DNA of 64,000 nucleotides from an uncultured Eubacteriales bacterium (GTDB taxonomy: Bacteria; Bacillota; Clostridia; Oscillospirales; Acutalibacteraceae). A program made the position numbers and the translations under genes. Every line of letters begins with the position of its first letter. Positions within the stretch are counted from its first letter, which is position 1. The DNA is taken from NCBI GenBank assembly GCA_934436505.1, contig CAKSAP010000005.1:1-64000 (forward strand). Reading direction: 5' to 3'. Positions 16,626 through 23,904 of this stretch are shown one piece after another. A model generated the notes under the pieces. The model saw only the letters and a program-made list of their open reading frames with translations, was not told where the DNA came from and did not search any database.

Positions 16626-16940
16626 TCAATTAAATCTTATTGCAATGATATTATTATTGTCATCCCATTTGAGTATTCCATTTAGATATGTAAACTGTTG
16701 GAAATTAGTATTATATATTCCATGGAGTCCTATAGTTTTATAAGCAGGTTGTGATATATCATCTTCCCCTACAATTTCTACACACATCTGTGCATACGCA
16801 GTATCATAATAAACTTTTACATATATATTTTTATAAATATATACCATTTTATTGTGAGCTACATATACATCAAGTGAGCCACTATATGTTTCACCAGCAA
16901 TTGCATCTTTAATTGATGATATCGAGTTGAATTTATCCAT
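16626..16940 (-). CDS. Unknown 104-residue protein, MDKF-type N-terminus
   Basis: Not recognised. It begins MDKFNSISSIKDAI, which closely matches the start of the 43-residue ORF at 17,415-17,546 (MDKFSSISAIKDAI), while the rest is different and Tyr/Val-rich, suggesting a small beta-strand domain. An AAAGGAAA ribosome site precedes it, and the hairpin at 16,971-16,994 lies about 30 bp upstream in the same arrangement as in front of its shorter relative. It is the last gene of a minus-strand row of four. Confidence 0.65.
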   Translation of the reverse strand: MDKFNSISSIKDAIAGETYSGSLDVYVAHNKMVYIYKNIYVKVYYDTAYAQMCVEIVGEDDISQPAYKTIGLHGIYNTNFQQFTYLNGILKWDDNNNIIAIRFN

Positions 16941-16970
16941 AAAAAATTTCCTTTCTTATTATCATAATAA

Positions 16971-16994
16971 AGCAGAGTGGTTGCCCACTCTGCT
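16971..16994 (-). terminator. Hairpin leader, copy 1
   Basis: AGCAGAGTGG pairs with CCACTCTGCT over a 4-nt loop, followed on the minus strand by TTTATTATG and the ribosome site of the next gene. The same stem recurs at 17,577-17,600. It may terminate the upstream gene or attenuate the downstream one. Confidence 0.75.
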
Positions 16995-17068
16995 CTGTTT
17001 AGTTTTGCAACATAAAAACATTTACTTACATTTTTTATCACAGAACTGTTTCTTGATTGTTTAAAATA

Positions 17069-17401
17069 TTAATCTCCTATAGATATTAAATTTGTCCTTA
17101 AAAATATAGCTTTGTTTATTAATTTAATCAAATCAGTTAATGTATTTTTTAATGTATCATAATCACTATATTCAATTAATAAATTAGAAGATAGAATATT
17201 TTTTATTACATCCAATAACTTTGTTAAATGATCATTGCTAATTACGACATCATCATATGGATCAATGTCATATAGTACACTAAAATCTATATTAATTTTT
17301 TTAGTTAAATCATTAATAATTGACATTAAGTCATCATCTAATTCAACATTATAGTCATTAATATTAATTTCATTAACTGAATTTCCAATATAAAAATTCA
17401 T
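17069..17401 (-). CDS. Unknown acidic 110-residue protein
   Basis: The ATG at 17,401 has GAGGTGA about 7 nt upstream, better than the GTG 9 bp before it. The protein is rich in Asp, Asn and Ile, mostly helical, with the acidic patch DIDPYDDVV in the middle. No family is recognised; its size and acidity resemble many immunity proteins, but there is no toxin gene nearby. It starts 13 bp after the 43-residue ORF, so the two are probably co-translated. Confidence 0.6.
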   Translation of the reverse strand: MNFYIGNSVNEININDYNVELDDDLMSIINDLTKKINIDFSVLYDIDPYDDVVISNDHLTKLLDVIKNILSSNLLIEYSDYDTLKNTLTDLIKLINKAIFLRTNLISIGD

Positions 17402-17414
17402 TGTATTCACCTCA

Positions 17415-17546
17415 TCATTTTATTGGAAATGCTGTTACAACATTCCCATATTCATCTATAACTACTTTAATAGTGTATAAATCTTTGCCTTTACTGTTTT
17501 TACCAATTGCATCTTTAATTGCTGATATTGAACTAAATTTATCCAT
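17415..17546 (-). CDS. 43-residue MDKF-type small protein
   Basis: It begins MDKFSSISAIKDAIGKNSKG, with an AAGGAA ribosome site upstream. It shares its first 14 residues, the ribosome site region and the upstream hairpin with the gene at 16,626-16,940, so it is a short paralogue or a duplicated leader ORF. Its remaining residues (VVIDEYGNVVTAF) form a small beta-like segment. It overlaps nothing and is closely followed by the 110-residue gene. Confidence 0.55.
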   Translation of the reverse strand: MDKFSSISAIKDAIGKNSKGKDLYTIKVVIDEYGNVVTAFPIK

Positions 17547-17576
17547 TTGAAAATTCCTTTCTTATTATTTTTCTAA

Positions 17577-17600
17577 AGCAGAGTGGCTGCCCACTCTGCT
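17577..17600 (-). terminator. Hairpin leader, copy 2
   Basis: The same 10-bp stem as copy 1 (AGCAGAGTGG/CCACTCTGCT) with a CTGC loop, T-rich afterwards, 31 bp before the MDKF ORF. Confidence 0.75.
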
Positions 17601-17645
17601 TCATTTGTTAACATTAGAAATTGTTTTTCTGTGTCAAACTAAATT

Positions 17646-17915
17646 CTATTCACCTTTGTCATGAAGATATTTTGAACATAAATCGTGTAAATTACGATTT
17701 ATATTTATTGAATTTTTATTTTTCTTATCAATAATGTCTAAATTCAATTCAGTATTTCTATATCCATCAAAAACTTCAAGTAATTTAAAAATTGTATCAT
17801 ATGTTATATCAAAAAGTAAGTCTTTTAAATCAGGATTTTCGATTAATGCTGTATAAACAACTTCTTCCTGAATCATTTTAATTTCTTTAAATAATTTTTC
17901 ATGAACGTTATTCAT
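17646..17915 (-). CDS. Unknown helical 89-residue protein
   Basis: The start is placed at 17,915, where GGAGGG lies 4 nt upstream; an upstream GTG would put the ribosome site inside the gene. The protein is predicted mostly alpha-helical, acidic in the middle and Lys/Asn-rich near the end. No family is recognised. It heads the row of four minus-strand genes, behind a promoter and a terminator-like hairpin in its leader. Confidence 0.6.
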   Translation of the reverse strand: MNNVHEKLFKEIKMIQEEVVYTALIENPDLKDLLFDITYDTIFKLLEVFDGYRNTELNLDIIDKKNKNSININRNLHDLCSKYLHDKGE

Positions 17916-17925
17916 AATTCCCTCC

Positions 17926-17952
17926 AAAAAAGACACAAAGCTTTTCTGTGTC
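17926..17952 (-). promoter_or_regulatory. Attenuator-like hairpin in the leader of the four-gene row
   Basis: On the minus strand GACACA and TGTGTC pair across a 9-nt loop and are followed at once by six T, then the GGAGGG ribosome site. This is a terminator structure placed between promoter and first gene. Confidence 0.55.
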
Positions 17953-17970
17953 ATCCCCAAATTTGCATTT

Positions 17971-17999
17971 AATATATCATTTTATCCGTAAATTTGCAA
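17971..17999 (-). promoter_or_regulatory. Promoter of the four-gene row
   Basis: TTGCAA and TATATT are separated by 17 bases on the minus strand, 56 bp upstream of the first start. Confidence 0.55.
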
Positions 18000-18021
18000 G
18001 TAAATCGCTATTTCAAAAATG

Positions 18022-18045
18022 TATGCGAACATTTTTATCCGCATA
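18022..18045. promoter_or_regulatory. Inverted repeat between divergent genes
   Basis: TATGCG and CGCATA flank a 12-bp centre. It lies between the minus-strand row and the plus-strand HTH gene at 18,188 and may be an operator shared by both. Confidence 0.3.
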
Positions 18046-18187
18046 TTAAATATATCATATACAGAAAAACCATATACTTTTTGTTTCAAAAATTTTTTCA
18101 TTAAAAATATATATGCAAATATGTTATAGAAATATTTGGAAAATCTCTCTATAATAATTAGTGTGAAAGAAAGGAAGTGCAGATTAT

Positions 18188-19426
18188 ATGTTCAGAACTG
18201 CAACCAATGAGGAAATCGGCAAATATTTGTTTAAGCTCATTGATGAAAAAAGTGATAAATTTAAGTCGGGAAGAGATTTTTGCAAGCAATATCTTTTACT
18301 TGAAAAAGGAGAACAGCCAAGTGATGATGAAATTCAGAAACAAGCAAATAGGCTGTCCGGAATAAAATCGGGTAAATACGGGCTTCAAATTCAAGATTTA
18401 GGCTACTATACGGAGCTATTGGAGATAACCTGCGAGGAGCTTTTGAGTGCCGGTAAATCAAAGCCTGCATTCCCCGACAGATATTCAAACTATACCTTTG
18501 CGCACTCAACCGACAGAGGCTATTGGGAAAAGTACATAAATAATGACGACAAGCTTTTTCTTAATGCCGACGAATACGGAAAAACCATATTGGATTATGC
18601 TTTTGAATGTGAAAATTACGGTCTTATAAAGTTTTTAACCGAAAACAATTACATAACTATTGTTGACAACGATAGCACAAAGGATTACGGTATGACCTTT
18701 ATCCCTTTTAATAAGGCAATGCAATGCATTTCGAGAAACACGAACAAGCTCAATGATGAAATTATAAATAACGATAAAATCCGCACAACTGTTGTTGCAT
18801 TGGCGATTAAGAAAAACGACAAGTTCTTTTTAACAAAGCTGCGTGCGAGAGAAATACCTGCTCTTTATACCGTTTGCGACTATGGCCTTTCACCACAGCT
18901 TGACAATTTTGAAAGTTGTTATTATAATGACAAATTAACGACTGCCGTTGCAAACGCAGACAAGGAAATACTCGGCTACTTTTCAGAGCCATTCAGTATA
19001 AAAAGTAATAATAACGAAGGCGTTTTCATATATCCGTTTTTGGGACGCCTGTTGGACAAAATGATAAGCGAGAACAATAAAAATACCGTTTATGCCCTTG
19101 AGAGAACTCTTGATTATAACAGAAACGTGCTTAATGAGCTTAGCGAAAAGATAGCACAGTCTTATATAATATATAGAAAATACTGTGATGATGAAGAAGC
19201 TTTTTCAAGTGCGGTAAGATATTTCGATATGAACGACAACGGAGTTTTTACTTTTATAAATTACGACCCGAGCGACACCTCGAAGCCTATACAAATGAAC
19301 TCAAATGTCATTTGTATAAGCAAAAAGTCAAAGGATGAAAAGGTCAATGAGCTTATAAGCAAAATAAATAAGATTTATTTTGATATAAAAAATCAAAGAA
19401 AAGAAGCTTTACTTAAAGCTGATTAA
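18188..19426 (+). CDS. HTH-like protein with an ankyrin-like segment
   Basis: This 412-residue protein has an N-terminal part (about 1-85) that resembles a Cro/C1-type DNA-binding region, with NRLSGIKSGKYGL and a following helix. Residues 130-150 (DEYGKTILDYAFECENYGLIKFL) look like an ankyrin-type repeat. The long remainder is unrecognised. AAGGA lies about 10 nt before the ATG and TATAAT at 18,150-18,155. A regulatory role is plausible. It is followed 18 bp later by a zinc-ribbon gene, so the two may be co-transcribed. Confidence 0.6.
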   Translation: MFRTATNEEIGKYLFKLIDEKSDKFKSGRDFCKQYLLLEKGEQPSDDEIQKQANRLSGIKSGKYGLQIQDLGYYTELLEITCEELLSAGKSKPAFPDRYSNYTFAHSTDRGYWEKYINNDDKLFLNADEYGKTILDYAFECENYGLIKFLTENNYITIVDNDSTKDYGMTFIPFNKAMQCISRNTNKLNDEIINNDKIRTTVVALAIKKNDKFFLTKLRAREIPALYTVCDYGLSPQLDNFESCYYNDKLTTAVANADKEILGYFSEPFSIKSNNNEGVFIYPFLGRLLDKMISENNKNTVYALERTLDYNRNVLNELSEKIAQSYIIYRKYCDDEEAFSSAVRYFDMNDNGVFTFINYDPSDTSKPIQMNSNVICISKKSKDEKVNELISKINKIYFDIKNQRKEALLKAD

Positions 19427-19444
19427 AAAAAGGAGTGGGTTTAT

Positions 19445-19876
19445 ATGTATTGTAAAAATTGCGGATGCAGTCTCCCTGACGATGCAACAAAATGTGTAAA
19501 TTGCGGAGCTGTATTGAGCTACGGCTTTGAAGCGGGTAAAACTAACCCTGTTAAGGAGGAAAAAGGCTCTGTCCTGCTTGGGATTTTAGGCTTTATGTTT
19601 CCTCTCATAGGCTTGATTTTATATCTTGCAATGATGCACAGCGAGCCTAAAAAAGCAAAATCCGCAGGCAAAGGTGCGTTAACCGCATTCATTATTTATT
19701 TAGTTTTCATTGTGATAGTTACGATTTCGGTTATGATTCCTGTTGTAGATACATACCGTAAATCAGCGCAGTCCGACGGCTCATCTTACGTCGAAAGCTA
19801 TGATTACGACGATGTCAGGTACTCAAACGATGATTATAACTATGATTACGATTACAACTATCCAATTGATTACTGA
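19445..19876 (+). CDS. Zinc-ribbon membrane protein
   Basis: A 143-residue protein starting MYCKNCGCSLPDDATKCVNCG, a four-cysteine zinc ribbon (CxxC-x10-CxxC). Two hydrophobic helices follow at about 42-62 and 78-102, then a short tail of Tyr, Asp and Asn repeats (YDYDD, YNYDYDYNY). The ribbon is probably cytosolic and the protein held in the membrane. AAAGGAG precedes the start. Function is unknown; its neighbour is a metal transporter. Confidence 0.8.
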   Translation: MYCKNCGCSLPDDATKCVNCGAVLSYGFEAGKTNPVKEEKGSVLLGILGFMFPLIGLILYLAMMHSEPKKAKSAGKGALTAFIIYLVFIVIVTISVMIPVVDTYRKSAQSDGSSYVESYDYDDVRYSNDDYNYDYDYNYPIDY

Positions 19877-19896
19877 TAAAACGTAAAACAATCAAA

Positions 19897-19960
19897 CACC
19901 TGTAACAAAGTATTTTAATCAAGATATAATGATTGTAGATACTCGGTTACAGGTGATTTT
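19897..19960 (+). promoter_or_regulatory. Long hairpin covering the ribosome site of the ZIP gene
   Basis: CACCTGTAAC pairs with GTTACAGGTG (10 bp); inside it AGTAT pairs with ATACT, and AATCA with TGATT. The 3' arm contains AGGTG, the ribosome site of the transporter, and is followed by six T before the ATG at 19,963. It can act as a terminator for the upstream gene and as a block on translation of the transporter. Confidence 0.65.
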
Positions 19961-19962
19961 TT

Positions 19963-20709
19963 ATGTTAAGAACAATTTTGTCAATTCTTATGCCTTTTGT
20001 CGGAACGTCCTTAGGTGCTTGCTCGGCATTCTTTATCAAGAATAAAATCAATCAAAAAATCAACAGAATTATACTCGGCTTTTCGGGAGGAATAATGCTT
20101 GCGGCGAGTATATGGAGTCTTATTCTGCCGTCAATTGAGCAATCGGAGCATTTGAACAAAATGTCCTTCTTCCCTGCTGCGTTGGGAATTTGCATTGGAA
20201 TAGCTTATCTGATTTTAACGGATAAGCTTATTAAACAGGCAAAGGGAAAATCGGACAAAAGCAAGCTGCTGATTTTTGCGGTTACGCTTCACAATATACC
20301 CGAGGGTATGGCTGTCGGCGTGGTTTTCTCGGCTCTTGCTTCGGGAAGTCCTAATATAACCTTTGCTTCGGCTTTTGCTCTCGCACTCGGAATTGCAATA
20401 CAGAATATTCCCGAGGGTGCAGTTGTCTCCCTGCCTACAAGAGCAAAGGGCTATTCAAAAACGAAGTCGTTTATTATCGGCGTCCTGTCGGGTGCGGTTG
20501 AGCCTATCGGCGCAGGACTCACATTTTTAATGTCGAGTACGATTACCTCGCTTTTGCCTTATCTTCTGTCCTTTGCCGCAGGCGCAATGATTTACGTTAC
20601 GGTAAACGAAATTATCCCCGAAGCTAAAGACAATAAGGACGACTGTATTTGCGCTCTTTCGTTTGCGATAGGATTTTTAATTATGATGATATTGGATGTT
20701 GTTATGTAA
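19963..20709 (+). CDS. ZIP-family metal transporter
   Basis: The 248-residue membrane protein has about eight predicted helices and the two ZIP signature motifs HNIPEGMAVG (about 107-116) and QNIPEGAVVS (about 147-156), which supply the metal-binding His, Asn, Pro, Glu. It is of the ZupT/GufA type and probably imports zinc or other divalent cations. The variable loop after helix three is short. Expression may be set by the hairpin over its ribosome site. Confidence 0.93.
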   Translation: MLRTILSILMPFVGTSLGACSAFFIKNKINQKINRIILGFSGGIMLAASIWSLILPSIEQSEHLNKMSFFPAALGICIGIAYLILTDKLIKQAKGKSDKSKLLIFAVTLHNIPEGMAVGVVFSALASGSPNITFASAFALALGIAIQNIPEGAVVSLPTRAKGYSKTKSFIIGVLSGAVEPIGAGLTFLMSSTITSLLPYLLSFAAGAMIYVTVNEIIPEAKDNKDDCICALSFAIGFLIMMILDVVM

Positions 20710-20710
20710 C

Positions 20711-20755
20711 AAAAAAGCCTTAGAGATTGTAGCTTATATCTCTAAGGCTCATTTT
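20711..20755. terminator. Bidirectional terminator between ZIP and alaA
   Basis: GCCTTAGAGAT pairs with ATCTCTAAGGC (11 bp), with A-run before and T-rich sequence after; the two genes converge on it. Confidence 0.88.
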
Positions 20756-21971
20756 AATACTGTGAATAATTTTTCAGGAAATCCGCAAGCTCATCTGTTG
20801 CGTGTGTAAGCTCTTTTACAGTCGGCAAATAAACAATTCTTGCGTGGTCGGGCGTCGGGTAATTAAACGCCGTACCCTGAACAAGTAAAATCTTTTTCTT
20901 TTTAAGGAAATCAAGAACAAACTGCTCGTCATCGTTTATATGGAATTTATCCATATCGAATTTCGGGAAAATATAGAAAGCGGCTTTTGGTTTCACAACG
21001 CTGACTCCGTCAATCGAGGAAAGAGCGTTATAAACACATTCTCTCTGCTCATAAATTCTTCCGCCCGGCTTCAAGAGAGCGTCAACGCTTTGATAACCGC
21101 CCAATGCAGTTTGAATAATCTGCTGTGAGGGTACGTTTGAGCAAAGTCGCATCGAGGAAAGAAGATTGAGTCCCTCGATATAACCTTTAATTCTTGATTT
21201 ATCACCGCTTATAACCATCCAACCGCATCTAAAACCTGCAATTCGGTGCGACTTTGAAAGTCCGTTGAGAGTAATGCAAGGAACGTCTGGCGCAAGCGAA
21301 GCGATTGAAATATGCTTCAATCCGTCCATAACAAGCCTGTCATATATTTCATCGGAAAATATAATCAAGCCGTGCTGCCTTGCCACCTCGGCGATTTCAA
21401 GCAAGATTTCCTCTGAATAAAGAGCACCCGTGGGGTTGTTGGGGTTGATAATTACGATACCCTTTGTTCTGTCGGTTATTTTCTTTTTAATATCCTCAAT
21501 GTCGGGATTCCACTCGTTTTGCTCGTCGCACATATAGTGAACGGGTGTACCGCCCGCAAGCGAAACGGAAGCGGTCCAAAGCGGATAATCAGGCGCAGGA
21601 ACAAGTATCTCGTCGCCGTTGTCAAGTAAGCCTTGCATTGACATTGTAATAAGCTCGCTTGCACCATTGCCCGTGTAAATATCATTTATATCAACATTCG
21701 GAATTTCCTTTATCTGACAATACTGCATTATAGCCTTTCTTGCCGAGAAAATACCCTTTGAATCAGAATATCCTTCTGAATCTCTGAGAGTATAAATCAT
21801 ATCTCTGATAATCTCGTCGGGTGCCGTAAAATTAAAGGGCGCAGGATTGCCTATATTCAGCTTCAAAACCTTTATTCCGTTTTCGGTCATTCGGTTTGCC
21901 TCGTCCATAATCGGACCTCTGATATCATAGCAAACATGGTCAAGCTTATGTGATTTTTCAAAATTTCGCAT
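20754..21971 (-). CDS. alaA: Alanine-type aminotransferase (class I/II, AlaA-like)
   Basis: This 405-residue PLP enzyme begins MRNFEKSHKLDHVCYDIRGP, the characteristic AlaA start, and has LNIGNPAPF at about 40, INPNNPTGA for substrate binding, and the cofactor lysine in NGLSKSHRIAGFR followed by GW. It likely interconverts pyruvate and alanine with glutamate as donor. It has its own promoter with an overlapping palindrome, and stands alone. AAGGAATG lies before the ATG. Confidence 0.93.
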   Translation of the reverse strand: MRNFEKSHKLDHVCYDIRGPIMDEANRMTENGIKVLKLNIGNPAPFNFTAPDEIIRDMIYTLRDSEGYSDSKGIFSARKAIMQYCQIKEIPNVDINDIYTGNGASELITMSMQGLLDNGDEILVPAPDYPLWTASVSLAGGTPVHYMCDEQNEWNPDIEDIKKKITDRTKGIVIINPNNPTGALYSEEILLEIAEVARQHGLIIFSDEIYDRLVMDGLKHISIASLAPDVPCITLNGLSKSHRIAGFRCGWMVISGDKSRIKGYIEGLNLLSSMRLCSNVPSQQIIQTALGGYQSVDALLKPGGRIYEQRECVYNALSSIDGVSVVKPKAAFYIFPKFDMDKFHINDDEQFVLDFLKKKKILLVQGTAFNYPTPDHARIVYLPTVKELTHATDELADFLKNYSQY

Positions 21972-22001
21972 TGTATCATTCCTTAACTTTTGTCTATTTA
22001 T

Positions 22002-22036
22002 ATTATACCACTCTCATTTGACAATTCAATGTCAAA
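22002..22036 (-). promoter_or_regulatory. Promoter and operator palindrome of alaA
   Basis: TTGAAT and TATAAT are 16 bases apart on the minus strand. The perfect palindrome TTTGACA-TTGAAT-TGTCAAA (22,017-22,036) covers the -35 box, so a repressor is likely to bind there. Confidence 0.6.
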
Positions 22037-22042
22037 TATTTA

Positions 22043-22071
22043 TAAAAAAAAACGGCGCAAAAGCACCGTTT
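22043..22071 (-). terminator. Terminator of the two small ORFs
   Basis: AACGGTGC and GCGCCGTT pair over TTTT on the minus strand and are followed by nine or more T. Confidence 0.85.
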
Positions 22072-22076
22072 ATGTA

Positions 22077-22163
22077 TCAATTTTTAACTTCCTTTTTAAT
22101 TCCGAAAACCATACGCAATAATCCGCCGATTACCTTAGGATTGTCAAACACGATAAATTTCAT
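22077..22163 (-). CDS. 28-residue small protein
   Basis: The ORF reads MKFIVFDNPKVIGGLLRMVF and ends GIKKEVKN. A GGAGGAAAG site lies 7 nt upstream and overlaps the stop of the preceding small ORF, and a strong terminator follows at once. It is amphipathic and basic at the end, so it may associate with the membrane. No family is recognised; the translation signals are better than chance. Confidence 0.6.
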   Translation of the reverse strand: MKFIVFDNPKVIGGLLRMVFGIKKEVKN

Positions 22164-22175
22164 ATTGCTTTCCTC

Positions 22176-22331
22176 CTAACAGCATTTGCACAAGACAATG
22201 CCGCTTGCAGCAAGCGCAAAGGACAGTACAACGACAAGCGCCTTCGCAGGAATTGTAAAAGCAAGAGCCAAGCCCAATCCAAAGACAAGGAGAATTGCCC
22301 CTATACCGATTTTCTGCTTGCGTTTGCCCAT
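22176..22331 (-). CDS. 51-residue double-hydrophobic membrane protein
   Basis: It starts MGKRKQKIGIGAILLVFG and has two membrane helices (about 9-26 and 29-47), ending in CKCC. AAAGGCGGTG precedes the ATG. It is probably co-transcribed with the 28-residue ORF beginning 12 bp later. Similar short proteins are common in spore formers, but the function is not known. Confidence 0.6.
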   Translation of the reverse strand: MGKRKQKIGIGAILLVFGLGLALAFTIPAKALVVVLSFALAASGIVLCKCC

Positions 22332-22389
22332 AAAATACACCGCCTTTTTTCTTGTGCTATTACACTATATTCAAAAGCGATGAAAAGTG

Positions 22390-23031
22390 TTAAAAAGCTT
22401 CTTTTGAAACCTCCAAAACAAGCAACGTTCCGTCTGTTACGGTTATTTTAGCGTTAGGGTCAGTAATTTCATTGCTGACGCCCATTGACTGAAACGGAGA
22501 GAGCTTATACTTATTCAGCGGATAAAACACGCCTTCAAGAGTAACCTCGGCAAAGCCACCGAGAGCAAAAACCGATAAAAATCTGTTGTTTTTCTGCACA
22601 TTGTGTGCTTCGTCTTTTAATGTGTAAATCTTATGATAATCGTCTAAAATTGTTATATTGACTCCTTTTTGCTTGAAATCGCCCAAAAGTGCAAAATTTG
22701 CGAATGTATGGTCAAGTCTGCCGCCCGTAGCACCGAGAATAAGAATATCGGAAAAGCCTTTTTCAACTGCCCTTTCAACGGCAAATTCCATATCGGTACA
22801 GTCCTTAATCGGATTCAATGCTATAACCTCGACGTCAAGCTCAGGAGTATCGCAGGAATCAAAATCGCCGACAATCAAATCGGGTGTTATGCCCAAATCC
22901 GTCAAAGCCTTGTAACCTGCATCGGCACCGATAACAAAATCATCGTAAAAAATGTTCTTTTTTAGCAATTCGCTGTTTTCAATTTTAGCGGCACCGACAA
23001 TCACGCACCGTCTTTTATTTACAAGTTCCAT
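22390..23031 (-). CDS. thiN: Thiamine diphosphokinase
   Basis: The 213-residue enzyme transfers pyrophosphate from ATP to thiamine, making the active cofactor. Signature motifs are ADAGYKAL, GDFDS at about 56-60, D-x-T-D-M-E and GATGGRLDHTFAN at about 100-112. It overlaps the rsgA stop by 13 bp with AAAGGA before the ATG, and is the last gene of the long yicC operon. The usual rpe gene between rsgA and thiN is absent here. Confidence 0.95.
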   Translation of the reverse strand: MELVNKRRCVIVGAAKIENSELLKKNIFYDDFVIGADAGYKALTDLGITPDLIVGDFDSCDTPELDVEVIALNPIKDCTDMEFAVERAVEKGFSDILILGATGGRLDHTFANFALLGDFKQKGVNITILDDYHKIYTLKDEAHNVQKNNRFLSVFALGGFAEVTLEGVFYPLNKYKLSPFQSMGVSNEITDPNAKITVTDGTLLVLEVSKEAF

Positions 23032-23903
23032 TCCTTTATATCCTTGACCTCATTGTAAAGCTGAACATAGCTGTTATGCCTTGATTTGCTGATTTTACCC
23101 TCGTTTACAGCTTCAACGACCGCACAGCCTTTGTCTGCGGTATGAGTGCAGGACGGGTAAAATTTACACTTTTCAATATAATCGGAAAAATCTCTGAAGC
23201 AATAAGCAAGCTCGTCCTTCAGAATTATGTCGCTTTTATCAATTTCAAATGACGAAAAGCCGGGCGTATCAACAACAAACCCGTCGCAAACTCTGTAAAG
23301 CTCTGCTTGCCGAGTTGTATGCCTGCCTCGTCCAAGCTTTTTGCTTATCTGTGCGGTTTTAAGAGCAAGTGTTTCATCAAGATTATTGAGAAGTGAGGTT
23401 TTTCCGACGCCCGAATTGCCTGTTAAGGCGCTGATTTTATCCTTCAAAACCGCTTTGACTTCATCAACGCCGTCTTTTGTTTCGTTAGATACGATTATTG
23501 TCTTAAAGCCTGCAAGAGTGTAAATATCGAATATTTCCTGCGCAGAAGCAATATCCGACTTTGTAATAACGATTATCGGCTCAATGTTCTTATGCTCCGC
23601 AACTGCGATAAGCTTATCAATCACAAGAGTTGACGGCTTTGGCTCTACCGTTGATACGACAATAATCAAATTATCGATATTTACAACGGGCGGACGTGTC
23701 AAAGCGTTCTTTCGAGGCATAATTTCATCAATGGTATTCTCTGCGTTTTCGTTAATACTGATAGTTACCTTATCGCCGACAAGCGGAGACAGCTTTTCCT
23801 TTCGGAATACTCCCCTCGCCTTACATTCATATATCTCATCGGCGGCTTCAACATAATAGAAGCCGCCGATACCTTTTATAATTGTTCCGTTAAGTGTTTT
23901 CAT
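23019..23903 (-). CDS. rsgA: Ribosome small-subunit-dependent GTPase A
   Basis: This 294-residue circularly permuted GTPase helps mature the 30S subunit. It has an N-terminal OB fold, the NKxD-type TKSD at about 114-117, the P-loop GNSGVGKTS at about 162-170 and DTPGF at about 212-216. Near the C-terminus a zinc site is made by C-x7... C-x4-C-x-H-x5-C (about 244-265). It starts 1 bp after the prkC stop. Confidence 0.97.
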   Translation of the reverse strand: MKTLNGTIIKGIGGFYYVEAADEIYECKARGVFRKEKLSPLVGDKVTISINENAENTIDEIMPRKNALTRPPVVNIDNLIIVVSTVEPKPSTLVIDKLIAVAEHKNIEPIIVITKSDIASAQEIFDIYTLAGFKTIIVSNETKDGVDEVKAVLKDKISALTGNSGVGKTSLLNNLDETLALKTAQISKKLGRGRHTTRQAELYRVCDGFVVDTPGFSSFEIDKSDIILKDELAYCFRDFSDYIEKCKFYPSCTHTADKGCAVVEAVNEGKISKSRHNSYVQLYNEVKDIKEWNL

Positions 23904-23904
23904 A

